10,500 bases of DNA from Acinetobacter sp. (GCA_030152275.1 JASLHF010000125.1:1-10500); one strand, 5' to 3'. Numbered from the stretch's first letter, positions 1 through 6,816 are shown. Notes: generated by a model not told the origin, from the sequence alone. Program-made: numbers and translations.

Positions 1-1
1 T

Positions 2-148
2 AACGAGCGCAACGAAACCAATGTAAAAGGTGTATTTGCTGCCGGAGACTGTACAACTGTACCGTACAAACAAATCATCATTGCCACAGGTGAAGGCGCG
101 AAAGCATCGCTGTCTGCATTTGATTACATTATCCGTTCGGGTCAATAA
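2..148 (+). CDS. ahpF: Alkyl hydroperoxide reductase subunit F, C-terminal end (partial)
   Basis: The first 48 residues visible, then TAA, are the C-terminus of AhpF, the FAD/NADH disulfide reductase that recharges the peroxiredoxin AhpC in cytoplasmic peroxide detoxification. The stretch GVFAAGDCTTVPYKQI is the conserved second FAD-binding signature (GVFAAGD) of the thioredoxin-reductase-like domain. It is followed by the typical IIATGEGAKASL helix and a short tail ending RSGQ, so the C-terminus looks complete. The N-terminal thioredoxin-fold domains, the redox-active CxxC and the start lie outside the window. An intrinsic terminator follows 16 bases after the stop, so this is the last gene of its transcript. 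ahpC is not visible here. Confidence 0.95.
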   Translation, partial: NERNETNVKGVFAAGDCTTVPYKQIIIATGEGAKASLSAFDYIIRSGQ

Positions 149-164
149 TTTAAATTGAACCGCT

Positions 165-193
165 AAAAGGCCAGTCTTCGGATTGGCTTTTTT
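165..193 (+). terminator. Intrinsic terminator of ahpF
   Basis: GGCCAGTC (169-176), a TTCG tetraloop and GATTGGCT (181-188) pair over 8 bp including two G-U pairs. A run of Ts (188-193) follows and AAAA precedes. UUCG-capped stems with a U-tract are classic Rho-independent terminators. Confidence 0.9.
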
Positions 194-519
194 ATGTGTA
201 ATAAATTAAGTTTTAAATATAATTCTTGCCGCTAAATGTAAGCCTTTGTCATTTTCAAGTCATGCAAACCTGCTTAAATACGTTGAATCTCAGCTGGAAA
301 TTAAAGTTAGCAGATGCCAAATTTGTAAAAATCTTTTCGAAATTATTTTTATATTATTTTTAAAAATCAGTAAGTTATTATTTGAACTGCATCACATTTT
401 TAATTCAATGCAAAATCTTGACTGTACATTGCTTGTAGTGCTGCAAATCATCACATAAGATGAACAAACGATCATGAAAAGTTGATTAAAAATAAAAACA
501 ACAAGCTGTGTCAGATAAT
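194..519. other. AT-rich spacer without a convincing gene
   Basis: About 325 very AT-rich bases lie between the ahpF terminator and the next gene. A 70-codon open frame on the plus strand (246-458) starts at TTG with no ribosome-binding site and is Leu/Ile/Phe-rich, as expected from low-complexity AT sequence, so I do not call it. TTGACT (418-423) and TTGAAC (382-387) resemble -35 boxes, but neither has a good -10 at the right distance. The promoter of the downstream gene must lie here but is not resolved. Confidence 0.6.
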
Positions 520-531
520 AAGGAGAAGAAA

Positions 532-780
532 ATGCACTATCAGTATCACTGTGCCTGCTGCAACAAAATTGTTGCTTCAACTGACAAAGAATGTACCAAT
601 TGTGGGTCCCATAATATAAAAAGTCCTTATGGATTTTGGATTTTTTGTATTTTAGCCTGCCTCGCCGCCGCGGTCATTTTTAAAGCCGTACATGTTTATT
701 TGCAAGATCATCAGGAAATGCCTGTACAGCAAAGCCTGCTGGATGTGCTGCAGCAAGACAATAAACCGCAAGCCAAATAA
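532..780 (+). CDS. Small membrane-anchored zinc-ribbon protein, 82 aa
   Basis: The N-terminus carries two CxxC pairs, C7/C10 (CACC) and C21/C24 (CTNC), spaced as in a zinc ribbon. A Gly-Phe-Trp stretch leads into a single hydrophobic segment at about residues 33-55, then a charged, Gln-rich tail of about 25 residues. The predicted topology is a cytoplasmic metal-binding knuckle tethered to the inner membrane, with the tail outside. I do not recognise the gene, and the function is unknown. Start: an AAGGAG ribosome site (520-525) stands 6 bases before the ATG at 532. The frame could extend to GTG 508, but that codon has no ribosome site. It sits alone between ahpF and the 1160 frame, with a hairpin 31 bases after the stop. 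Confidence 0.8.
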   Translation: MHYQYHCACCNKIVASTDKECTNCGSHNIKSPYGFWIFCILACLAAAVIFKAVHVYLQDHQEMPVQQSLLDVLQQDNKPQAK

Positions 781-810
781 TCTATTATCGAACAGGCAAA
801 GCTATCATAG

Positions 811-839
811 TAAACCGCTATGCAAAGGCAGCGGTTTTA
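811..839 (+). terminator. Possible terminator of the zinc-ribbon gene
   Basis: AAACCGCT (812-819) and AGCGGTTT (830-837) form a perfect 8-bp stem around a 10-base loop, ending in only four Ts. The U-tract is short, so termination may be weak, or the hairpin may serve the minus strand as well. Confidence 0.5.
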
Positions 840-849
840 CCGTGTATTA

Positions 850-1104
850 CTATTTTTTGTCAGAATGATTGCAAATGACATCAAAGCACGCCAAGCCTAA
901 TTTGTTAAAATGTTCAGCAGGAAAAATCAAAAAATACACTTCATATGATATCTGCTGCGATGCTGCATCCTCAAAATGCACAAGAGATACTTCGCGCCCT
1001 GCCCAGCTAAAAAGTACAGCATAAAATGCGAAAGACTGCCCACAGCGGGCGCCAAGTATGCACTCATCTAATCAATCCATTACACAATGCGCATGTCTAG
1101 CCAT
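850..1104 (-). pseudogene. Possible broken gene, one in-frame TGA
   Basis: Reading the minus strand from ATG at 1104 gives 10 codons (MARHAHCVMD), a TGA at 1072-1074, then 73 uninterrupted codons to TAG at 850. The part after the stop has balanced, protein-like composition (e.g. FSWAGREVSLVHFEDAA, then YEVYFLIFPAEHFNKLG). GC is higher than in the flanking spacers. No ATG, GTG or TTG occurs near the start of the 73-codon part, so it could not easily be translated alone. A TGG-to-TGA change would restore a Trp and an 84-residue protein. I do not recognise the family. It may be a decayed gene or fragment. Chance openness cannot be excluded without homologues. Confidence 0.4.
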
Positions 1105-1133
1105 AAATGGTTTAAACTGACTGGCTATATAAA

Positions 1134-1157
1134 TGTAAAGTACTCATTGTAAAGTAC
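1134..1157 (+). repeat. 10-bp tandem direct repeat upstream of the 1160 frame
   Basis: TGTAAAGTAC occurs at 1134-1143 and 1148-1157, a 14-bp period, just downstream of a -10-like TATAAA (1128-1133). Its place between a possible promoter and the 1160 frame would suit a regulator-binding site, but no matching -35 was found. Confidence 0.4.
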
Positions 1158-1159
1158 CG

Positions 1160-1417
1160 ATGTACATGGCTGATCACAGCCATTTTTTTGATGTGAGCGC
1201 AAACATGATCCAATTGATTAAAAAAGGCGGTTTACGCGAACGCGCTAACCGCAGCCGTAACTATACCGGCTCTGAAAACACCGAAACCACCTTAAAGCCA
1301 AACCGTTACCGCAGCAGCGAAAAAATACAAAACTTGCCTGATGATGCCGAACAAAATACGCCTGCTACAACGCATACAGCAAGTGAAAAAAATACAGACA
1401 AAGCGTGCGATCATTAG
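1160..1417 (+). CDS. Hypothetical small polar protein, up to 85 aa
   Basis: I do not recognise the family. There is a short N-terminal segment, a basic stretch (KKGGLRERANRSRN), then a Ser/Thr/Asn/Glu-rich, probably disordered tail ending KACDH. There are no membrane segments and a single Cys near the end. Codon choice (CGC, ACC, AAC, GGC) matches neighbouring genes, which supports real coding. The start is unresolved: ATG 1160, ATG 1166, GTG 1193 and ATG 1205 are all in frame, and none has a clear ribosome site. I give the longest version. A strong terminator-like hairpin (1166-1189) covers the first codons. Translation may therefore begin at 1193 or 1205, or the hairpin may be an attenuator. 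A second hairpin with a T-rich tail follows the stop. Confidence 0.55.
   Translation: MYMADHSHFFDVSANMIQLIKKGGLRERANRSRNYTGSENTETTLKPNRYRSSEKIQNLPDDAEQNTPATTHTASEKNTDKACDH
1166..1189 (+). terminator. Strong intrinsic-terminator hairpin at the head of the 1160 frame
   Basis: ATGGCTG (1166-1172), ATCA loop and CAGCCAT (1177-1183) form a perfect 7-bp stem followed at once by seven Ts (1183-1189). This is a textbook plus-strand intrinsic terminator in an unusual place, before or inside the start of a frame. Upstream AGCCAT (1099-1104) could pair with the ATGGCT arm as an alternative fold, and TAGCCA (1098-1103) with TGGCTA (1122-1127). It could end readthrough from the 532 gene, end an unannotated small RNA, or attenuate the 1160 gene. 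Confidence 0.6.
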
Positions 1418-1438
1418 AAGCGGTAAAAGGCTAAAGCT

Positions 1439-1478
1439 GTGATATGCCGCAAGTACGGGTATCACTTATATATTTTTT
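1439..1478 (+). terminator. Possible terminator after the 1160 gene
   Basis: GTGATA (1439-1444) pairs with TATCAC (1460-1465). An inner CCG/CGG pairing closes the loop CAAGTA with a small asymmetric bulge. TTATATATTTTTTATT follows. It lies 21 bases past the stop at 1417. Confidence 0.45.
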
Positions 1479-1515
1479 ATTTAAGAAAAGATAAGCTGTT
1501 TGACTTCACAATTAT

Positions 1516-2148
1516 TTAAACCAGTTTAAGCGCATCCAGCCACAGCCAGACCGCAAAACCCATAAACAAAACACCGGAAGCAATATCGATATAACTGCCT
1601 GAACGCTGATACAGCACCTTGATTTTCGGCATGGATAAAATCAGCATCAGCAATGAAAACACCAAAAAAGTTTGAATTGGGATAATAAATGCCAGCTGGG
1701 TTTTTAAATGCATCCCTGCATTGGAACTTAAGGCCAAAGAAAACACACTGCTGAAATAAATTAAAGTTTTAGGATTAGATAAATTGGTCAGCAGTCCCAG
1801 CATAAAATAATTTTGAGACTTTTCTGTTTCGGCGGGTGTATCCAAATTGGCAGACTGCTTCAAACTTTTTAAACCGCCATTTAGCATAGCCCAGCCCATT
1901 TTGGCCAAAAACAAACCGCCAACCAGCATCAGCGCCTGCTGAATCCAAGGCAACTGTTCCACCAGCACAGTAAAGCCGGCCAATGTCAGCACCACCCAAA
2001 CTACAATCCCAACAGAAATGCCGGCAATAATTTTTAAAGTATTAGTGCGTGAAGTTGAAGCTGCGCTTTTTGCAATTAGCAGCACATCTGGGCCGGGACT
2101 AAGCTGCGCTGCAAAATGCAGTGCGCAAATGGTGAAAAGCAAAGACAT
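1516..2148 (-). CDS. LysE/RhtB-family amino-acid exporter
   Basis: A 210-residue integral membrane protein with about six hydrophobic segments. The family hallmark SPGPD sits at residues 17-21 after the first segment, followed by the conserved AGISVG (42-47) and NLSNPK (122-127) motifs of RhtB/LysE transporters. These inner-membrane proteins export amino acids or derivatives (homoserine, threonine, lysine, leucine), and the substrate cannot be told from sequence. Length is normal for the family. I chose the ATG at 2148. The frame extends two codons to a TTG at 2154, but neither codon has a strong ribosome site. A consensus TATAAT 30 bases upstream suggests its own promoter. It is separated from the upstream fxsA by terminators, so the two are not an operon. 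Confidence 0.9.
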   Translation of the reverse strand: MSLLFTICALHFAAQLSPGPDVLLIAKSAASTSRTNTLKIIAGISVGIVVWVVLTLAGFTVLVEQLPWIQQALMLVGGLFLAKMGWAMLNGGLKSLKQSANLDTPAETEKSQNYFMLGLLTNLSNPKTLIYFSSVFSLALSSNAGMHLKTQLAFIIPIQTFLVFSLLMLILSMPKIKVLYQRSGSYIDIASGVLFMGFAVWLWLDALKLV

Positions 2149-2177
2149 AGTCAAATCAGGTGTATAAAAACGCCTGC

Positions 2178-2183
2178 ATTATA
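2178..2183 (-). promoter_or_regulatory. -10 box of the RhtB-type exporter gene
   Basis: On the minus strand this reads TATAAT, a perfect -10, giving a leader of about 23 bases before the ATG at 2148. No recognisable -35 lies 16-18 bp upstream, so activity may depend on an activator or be modest. Confidence 0.5.
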
Positions 2184-2202
2184 CCGCTAGATCAAAAATA
2201 TA

Positions 2203-2221
2203 GGGGCGATTACTCTGCCCC
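2203..2221 (-). terminator. Second hairpin of a tandem terminator after fxsA
   Basis: On the minus strand GGGGC pairs with GCCCC around a 9-base loop, then TATATTTTT follows. It lies directly downstream of the stronger hairpin at 2228-2257 and probably acts as a backup protecting the RhtB-type gene from fxsA readthrough. Confidence 0.5.
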
Positions 2222-2227
2222 ATGCAC

Positions 2228-2257
2228 AAAAAAAGCCGGAGGCATGCTTCGGCTTTT
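2228..2257 (-). terminator. Intrinsic terminator of fxsA
   Basis: On the minus strand AAAAGCCG and CGGCTTTT form an 8-bp stem whose 3' arm runs into seven Ts. It is located 30 bases after the fxsA stop. Confidence 0.85.
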
Positions 2258-2286
2258 ATCAAATATGGCTTAATGAGCTGTTCTAT

Positions 2287-2859
2287 TTATTTGGGATTGA
2301 TATCTTTCATTTCAATTTTTTTAGCTTCTGGCTTCACTTCACGCGCTTCGCCGTCAATCACGCTCGAATCACGTCCAGCCTGCTGGTTCTGCATGTCCTG
2401 CATTTGGCGCATCATGTCTGCAAACGGGTTTTGCCCTTGCGCGCCGCCCATGCCATTCATATCTCCCATCATGCCGCCCATCATTTTTTCCATCATGGAC
2501 TGCTGGCGCTTCATCATTACTTTCATCATGGTGGCTTTCAGCGCATTTTGCACCGGCGGCAGTAAAATCAGCACAGCCAATACATCTGAAATTAGACCAG
2601 GAATCATCAGCAAGAAGCCGGCAATAATTTTTGGCAAATTGCCTGAAAGCGCAGGATCCGCACTCATTTGCCCAGCTTGCATCTGCTGCATTTGCGGCAT
2701 CAATCCAGCTGCATATTTACGAATAATATTCAAGCCAATGAAAAATGCGATCACAAACCAGAAAAATACATACCACATGCTGCCGACAAAGTCGCCCACG
2801 CCGATCCAAACCATGACTTCAAGGATTAAGCCAATCAGTACAATAAGAAATAATTTCAT
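2287..2859 (-). CDS. fxsA: FxsA-family inner-membrane protein with Met-rich tail
   Basis: 190 residues. Hydrophobic segments lie at about 1-20, 28-46 and 78-103. The third contains the family signature GFLLMIPGLISDVLAVLILLP, the last four residues being the conserved end. E. coli FxsA is known as an overexpression suppressor of F-plasmid exclusion of phage T7, and its normal role is unclear. After the membrane part the cytoplasmic tail is striking: residues 111-137 contain twelve Met, mostly as MM pairs (MMKVMMK, MMEKMMGGMM), then a Gln/Met stretch and a charged end (KKIEMKDINPK). The ATG at 2859 is the natural start because the first transmembrane segment begins there. It runs divergently from ruvC across 122 bp and is followed by tandem terminators, so it is probably monocistronic. 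Confidence 0.9.
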   Translation of the reverse strand: MKLFLIVLIGLILEVMVWIGVGDFVGSMWYVFFWFVIAFFIGLNIIRKYAAGLMPQMQQMQAGQMSADPALSGNLPKIIAGFLLMIPGLISDVLAVLILLPPVQNALKATMMKVMMKRQQSMMEKMMGGMMGDMNGMGGAQGQNPFADMMRQMQDMQNQQAGRDSSVIDGEAREVKPEAKKIEMKDINPK

Positions 2860-2981
2860 GAAAATTAATCAAATCTCAATTAAATAAATAAACTGCATCA
2901 ATCAAGCGCTTAATCACTATCAAGCTTTTTTGATCCGCTTATGTAACAATATGGGCATTATTTCATTTTTAAAGGGCAAGC

Positions 2982-3527
2982 ATGTCATTAATTATCGGTA
3001 TTGATCCCGGTTCCCGCCTGACTGGCTATGGAATTATTGAACATGAAGGCTCTAAATTGCGTTTTGTCGATGCAGGCACAATCCGTACAGAAACTGCGGA
3101 AATGCCGGAACGGCTCAAACGGATCTTTGCCGGTATTGACCGTATTGTAAAATTTCACGGCCCGACCGAAGCTGCTGTTGAACAAGTCTTTATGGCGCAA
3201 AACCCGGATTCTGCACTAAAGCTGGGGCAAGCGCGCGGCGCAGCTATCGCCGCCTTAACCAATTTAGACTTGCAGGTTGCAGAATACACAGCGCGTCAAA
3301 TTAAGCAGTCTGTCGTCGGTTATGGCGCTGCCGATAAAGAACAGGTACAGATGATGGTGATGAAACTGCTGAGTTTAGAAATCAAACCGCAGCAGGATGC
3401 CGCCGATGCTTTGGCCGCTGCAATTTGCCATGCGCATGCATCAGGCAGCATGAGCAAAATGGCCGTACTCAATGCCTTGGGCGGTATGGCGCGCGGACGC
3501 AGCCGCTACAGTTCACGGCGCCGCTAA
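2982..3527 (+). CDS. ruvC: Crossover junction endodeoxyribonuclease RuvC
   Basis: 181 residues, close to the 173 of E. coli RuvC. It is the Holliday-junction resolvase that makes paired nicks with the RuvAB branch-migration complex during recombinational repair. The RNase-H-like acidic catalytic residues are in place: D8 in GIDPG, E67 in AAVEQVF, and D139 and D142 in QQDAADALAAA. A conserved AxKLGQARG stretch (residues 78-86) and a basic C-terminus (RGRSRYSSRRR) suit DNA binding. AAAGGG (2971-2976) precedes the ATG at a normal distance. Here ruvC is alone, without ruvA or ruvB beside it, and is followed by a 350-bp spacer with no clear terminator. Confidence 0.97.
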   Translation: MSLIIGIDPGSRLTGYGIIEHEGSKLRFVDAGTIRTETAEMPERLKRIFAGIDRIVKFHGPTEAAVEQVFMAQNPDSALKLGQARGAAIAALTNLDLQVAEYTARQIKQSVVGYGAADKEQVQMMVMKLLSLEIKPQQDAADALAAAICHAHASGSMSKMAVLNALGGMARGRSRYSSRRR

Positions 3528-3880
3528 AGTGTATTAATTCTGAATATCTGAATAATAGCTGTCTAAGCTTTTAAAAAGCATGAAGGTAAAGCTGTGTAAG
3601 AAAACCGGCTTGCGCAGTGCTGATTTTCATTACTCAAAGCGCAACAATTTCGGATAACAAAATTGATCTAAGGAATAGATTCTTAAGCATATCAACCCGC
3701 CAAAATCATGGCAAAATATGCTCGCACATGCCAAATTTCAGCAAAAATTGAACGGCCCCTATCGCTTAAATATCTTTGCTGTATAAAAACTTCCACATTG
3801 TTATGGCTTTGCGCTCAAGATAGCTGCAAGAATTGAGAAATTGACGGCAGGCTTGTATTCAATCTTCTGCAGAATGCACT
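3528..3880. other. Spacer between ruvC and acylphosphatase, no clear gene
   Basis: It lies between the convergent ends of ruvC and the acylphosphatase gene. There is no long frame with a start and ribosome site. A 40-codon minus-strand frame without ATG (3692-3814) has a protein-like look but is too short to call. A 10-bp palindrome TTCTGCAGAA (3865-3874) follows the acylphosphatase stop. I see no T-tailed hairpin for either gene, so termination here is not explained by an obvious intrinsic site. Confidence 0.5.
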
Positions 3881-4159
3881 TTAGTCTCTGAACAGTGTGA
3901 ATTTTGTGTATGTACAGTCAGCTGGCAATAATACCTGCTGCTGAATTGCATCAACGCGTGCATGCAGAGGCCCCAGATAGCTTTTCTTGAGGAGCGCTTG
4001 CGCTGCGCTTTCGTCACCGTAAATGACTGCTTCTACCTCGCCACTTGGCAAGTTTCTTACATAGCCCTTAAGCCCGAGTTCCAGCGCCTGCTGTTCAAAC
4101 CATCGCCGATAGCCCACACCCTGCACTTTACCGAAAATTTTCAATTTTAAGGCTTTCAT
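3881..4159 (-). CDS. acyP: Acylphosphatase
   Basis: 92 residues, the usual size. Acylphosphatases hydrolyse carboxyl-phosphate anhydrides such as acetyl phosphate or 1,3-bisphosphoglycerate in the cytoplasm. The signature KVQGVGYRRW (residues 11-20) supplies the phosphate-binding loop and catalytic Arg (R18). YVRNLPSGEVE (33-43) supplies the catalytic Asn (N36) and the second family motif. The gene starts 26 bp after the nnr stop on the same strand, so the two probably share one transcript. A weak GGAAA lies about 12 bases before the ATG. Tyr instead of the commoner Phe before R18 is a conservative change. Confidence 0.95.
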   Translation of the reverse strand: MKALKLKIFGKVQGVGYRRWFEQQALELGLKGYVRNLPSGEVEAVIYGDESAAQALLKKSYLGPLHARVDAIQQQVLLPADCTYTKFTLFRD

Positions 4160-4185
4160 AATTACGCTGTTTCCATTCTTGCATT

Positions 4186-5658
4186 TTATAAATTCACCAC
4201 ATGATGGACCGCCTGCGCCATATCCTGCGCCTGTAGCCCGCGCATGCCGTGTTTTGCCAAATAGTCGCCAGCCAACGCATGCAAGGTCACAATTTCATGC
4301 AGATGGATCTGTTCATGAAATTGCGCTTTTAGACTGGCTGTCATACCTGCCAGCACATCTCCCATGCCGCCTGTGCCCATGCCGGCATTGCCTGCTGTAC
4401 AGATCCATAACTGATCTTCCAAAATCAGACTGCCAGCGCCTTTGAGCACCCATTGCCCTGCATATGTTTGCTGCAGCTGATGAATTGCGCCCATACGGTC
4501 AGATTCAATTTCAGCGGTGCTGCAGCCCAGCAGTGTCGCGGCCTCGCCCGGATGCGGCGTTGCATAACTGTACGCCTTCAATTTGGCCGGATGCTGCGCC
4601 AAAAACCATAAAGCATCAGCATCCAGCACCGTTTCTATTGCAGCCTGCTGAATACACCCAAACCATGCTTCAAACTGTTTTTCCGCCCAAGCGTCACGGC
4701 CCAGCCCCATGCCAAAACTGACTGCATCCGCCTGTGCCAGCGCCTGTTCAATATCTTCTGCAGTCATCGTATTGATGTCACGCAGCATAATATTCGGCGC
4801 ACGCGATAAAATCGCGGTGTGGTGCTTGGCATCACATACCACCGTCACTTTGCCGGCCCCGGCATGAAAAGCAGCTTCTGCAGCCATCATGACTGCACCG
4901 CCCATCTGCGCATGTCCGCCAACAATAAATACATGGCCATAGCTGCCTTTATGGCCAAAAGCCTCCCGCGCGGGCAGCTGTATCTTAACGGGTGACAGGT
5001 ATGCGGCAGCGTACAGTTGGTCATCTGACGGAATGGCATCTATCACCTGTACCTGACCGCAAAAGGCTTTGCCCTGTCCAGTAAATAATCCAGCTTTCAG
5101 TCCCAAAGCGCTGAAAGTGTAATCTGCCTGTATGGCGCAAGGCAAAGGCTGGCCGCTGTTTGCCTGCAAACCGCTGGGCACGTCAATAGCAACTTTAAGT
5201 CCTGTACGCGCATTCATGCTGCAGATAATCTCTTGCCAAACAGCATCCAGTTCGCGGTTCAGCCCGATGCCAAATAAAGCGTCAATATAAGCATGGTAGT
5301 CTTGAGTAAATGTAAAGCCAGAATGGATTTTCACCCCGCATGCCTGCGCTTCGCGTTCTGCAGCCTGCAAGTCGGCAGAGCTGCCCAAAGGCGCCGCATA
5401 AATTTCTGTGTGAAAACCGGCCTGCTTTAAATATTTCGCAGTTAAATAGCCGTCACCGGCATTATTTCCCTGCCCGCAGCACACTGCAATGCGCTGTGCG
5501 CCATGTTCACGCAAAATGGGAATCAAGCGCTGCGCAATGTTCCACGCCACTTGCTGCATTAATCCATAGGAACTGTTGTGCTGACTAAACCAGCGCTGCT
5601 CCCAAGCTTGAATACTTTGACTCAGATAAACTGGGCTATGGTAAACTTGCTGCTGCAT
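4186..5658 (-). CDS. nnr: Bifunctional NAD(P)H-hydrate epimerase / ADP-dependent dehydratase
   Basis: 490 residues with the two-domain YjeF layout. The N-terminal epimerase domain (about 1-220) has the nucleotide-binding GQGNNAGDG (62-70), catalytic Asp in DALFGIGLN (D127) and IDVPSG (158-163). The C-terminal ribokinase-like dehydratase domain has HKGSYGHVFIVGG (236-248), LDADAL (345-350), ATPHPGEAATLLG (366-378), VLKGAGS (404-410) and the catalytic GMGDVLAG (D434). Together the domains repair damaged NADHX/NADPHX: the epimerase interconverts R and S forms and the dehydratase restores the S form using ADP or ATP. A clear AAGGA ribosome site precedes the ATG. It is first gene of a likely operon with acylphosphatase and divergent from queG by 23 bp, an adjacency also known for yjeF/queG in E. 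coli. Confidence 0.96.
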   Translation of the reverse strand: MQQQVYHSPVYLSQSIQAWEQRWFSQHNSSYGLMQQVAWNIAQRLIPILREHGAQRIAVCCGQGNNAGDGYLTAKYLKQAGFHTEIYAAPLGSSADLQAAEREAQACGVKIHSGFTFTQDYHAYIDALFGIGLNRELDAVWQEIICSMNARTGLKVAIDVPSGLQANSGQPLPCAIQADYTFSALGLKAGLFTGQGKAFCGQVQVIDAIPSDDQLYAAAYLSPVKIQLPAREAFGHKGSYGHVFIVGGHAQMGGAVMMAAEAAFHAGAGKVTVVCDAKHHTAILSRAPNIMLRDINTMTAEDIEQALAQADAVSFGMGLGRDAWAEKQFEAWFGCIQQAAIETVLDADALWFLAQHPAKLKAYSYATPHPGEAATLLGCSTAEIESDRMGAIHQLQQTYAGQWVLKGAGSLILEDQLWICTAGNAGMGTGGMGDVLAGMTASLKAQFHEQIHLHEIVTLHALAGDYLAKHGMRGLQAQDMAQAVHHVVNL

Positions 5659-5681
5659 GATTCTTCCTTTTCAAATGGTTT

Positions 5682-6773
5682 ATGGCAACACCCGCTCAAA
5701 CAAAAATTCAGCTCAATCAAGATGATCCAGAAGCGCTAAAAGCATGGATTAAAGCGCAGGCTTTGGCTTTGGGCTTTTCTGATTGTGTCATTGCCAAACC
5801 GGATGCTCAAGCAGAATTACCCCGTTTCAAAGAATATTTGAAACGCGGCTATCATGGCGACATGAAATTTTTAGAAGAAAATTTAGACAAGCGCGCTGAC
5901 CCAACATTGCTCATTCCCGGCACCAAAAGCATCATTTGTGTGCGTATGGATTATTTGGTGGAAACACCGAAGCCCCGTTATGTGCCCATTGAGCCTAATG
6001 CAGCCATTATTGCCCGCTATGCGCGCGGACGTGATTACCATAAAACCATGCGCGGGCGCTTAAAAACGCTGGCCTCTCAAATTCGGGAAAAAGTGGGCGA
6101 TTTTGAGTCACGCCCTTTTGCCGATTCTGCGCCAGTATTTGAAAAATCTTTGGCGGAAAATGCCGGCATGGGCTGGACAGGCAAACATACCTTGCTGATT
6201 CACAAAAAATCCGGCTCTTTTTTTGTGCTTGGCGAGCTGTTCACTTCATTAGATTTACCTTTCGATACACCTGCTACTAAGCATTGCGGCTCATGTACCG
6301 CCTGTATCGACATATGTCCAACGCAGGCCATTGTTGAGCCGTATATGCTTGATGCACGCAAATGTATTGCTTATTTAACCATTGAATATAAAGGCATTAT
6401 TCCAGAAGAACTGCGCAGAGGCATTGGCAACCGCGTATTCGGCTGCGACGACTGCCAGCTCATCTGCCCATGGAACAGCTTTGCAAAAAAAACCTCGATT
6501 GAGGATTTTAACCCGCGCCATGGCCTAGATCAGATGACATTGCTGGACTTATGGCAATGGGATGAAGCAACATTCTTAAACTGCACCGAAGGCAGTCCCA
6601 TCCGGCGCACAGGCTATCAAAGCTTTATGCGCAATATCGCCATTGGCTTAGGCAATGCGGACTATTCTGCAGAAATATTGCAATCTTTGCGCCAAAACCG
6701 TGCACTGCATGATGAGATTGTGCAAGTCCATATTGACTGGGCCATTATAGAACAAAGCCGTAAAGCGCCTTAA
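5682..6773 (+). CDS. queG: Epoxyqueuosine reductase QueG
   Basis: 363 residues, near the E. coli length of 379. QueG is a cobalamin- and two-[4Fe-4S]-dependent enzyme that reduces epoxyqueuosine to queuosine at position 34 of GUN-anticodon tRNAs, the last step of the pathway. The presumed catalytic Asp is in FADSAPV (D148), with the conserved AENAGMGWTGKHTLLI (158-173) following. The cluster ligands form two ferredoxin-like motifs: C202, C205, C208, C212 in CGSCTACIDICP, and C255, C258, C262 in CDDCQLICPWN, plus C228. The ATG at 5682 has no Shine-Dalgarno sequence. An out-of-frame ATG lies 7 bases upstream, so initiation may be weak or leaderless. The 23-bp gap to nnr means the two promoters and leaders must overlap the neighbouring gene. 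Confidence 0.96.
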   Translation: MATPAQTKIQLNQDDPEALKAWIKAQALALGFSDCVIAKPDAQAELPRFKEYLKRGYHGDMKFLEENLDKRADPTLLIPGTKSIICVRMDYLVETPKPRYVPIEPNAAIIARYARGRDYHKTMRGRLKTLASQIREKVGDFESRPFADSAPVFEKSLAENAGMGWTGKHTLLIHKKSGSFFVLGELFTSLDLPFDTPATKHCGSCTACIDICPTQAIVEPYMLDARKCIAYLTIEYKGIIPEELRRGIGNRVFGCDDCQLICPWNSFAKKTSIEDFNPRHGLDQMTLLDLWQWDEATFLNCTEGSPIRRTGYQSFMRNIAIGLGNADYSAEILQSLRQNRALHDEIVQVHIDWAIIEQSRKAP

Positions 6774-6816
6774 ACTGCAGTTATTCCAATTTCACACATT
6801 ATCATCCAGTTACTTT

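Noticed and set aside
246..458. Plus-strand 70-codon frame after ahpF
   Set aside because: TTG start, no ribosome site, Leu/Ile/Phe-rich composition expected from AT-rich DNA.
392..580. Minus-strand 62-codon frame overlapping the zinc-ribbon gene start
   Set aside because: Overlaps a gene with a strong ribosome site and has no start signal of its own.
2222..2887. Plus-strand open frame of 221 codons opposite fxsA
   Set aside because: It is the antisense shadow of fxsA: Met-rich codons on one strand give His/Ile runs on the other, it begins inside a terminator, and FxsA motifs on the minus strand are clear.
3692..3814. 40-codon minus-strand frame in the ruvC-acyP spacer
   Set aside because: No ATG, no ribosome site, too short to judge. 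The residues look protein-like but nothing supports expression.
4179..5588. Plus-strand frames opposite nnr
   Set aside because: Antisense shadows of a gene with unmistakable catalytic motifs in both domains.
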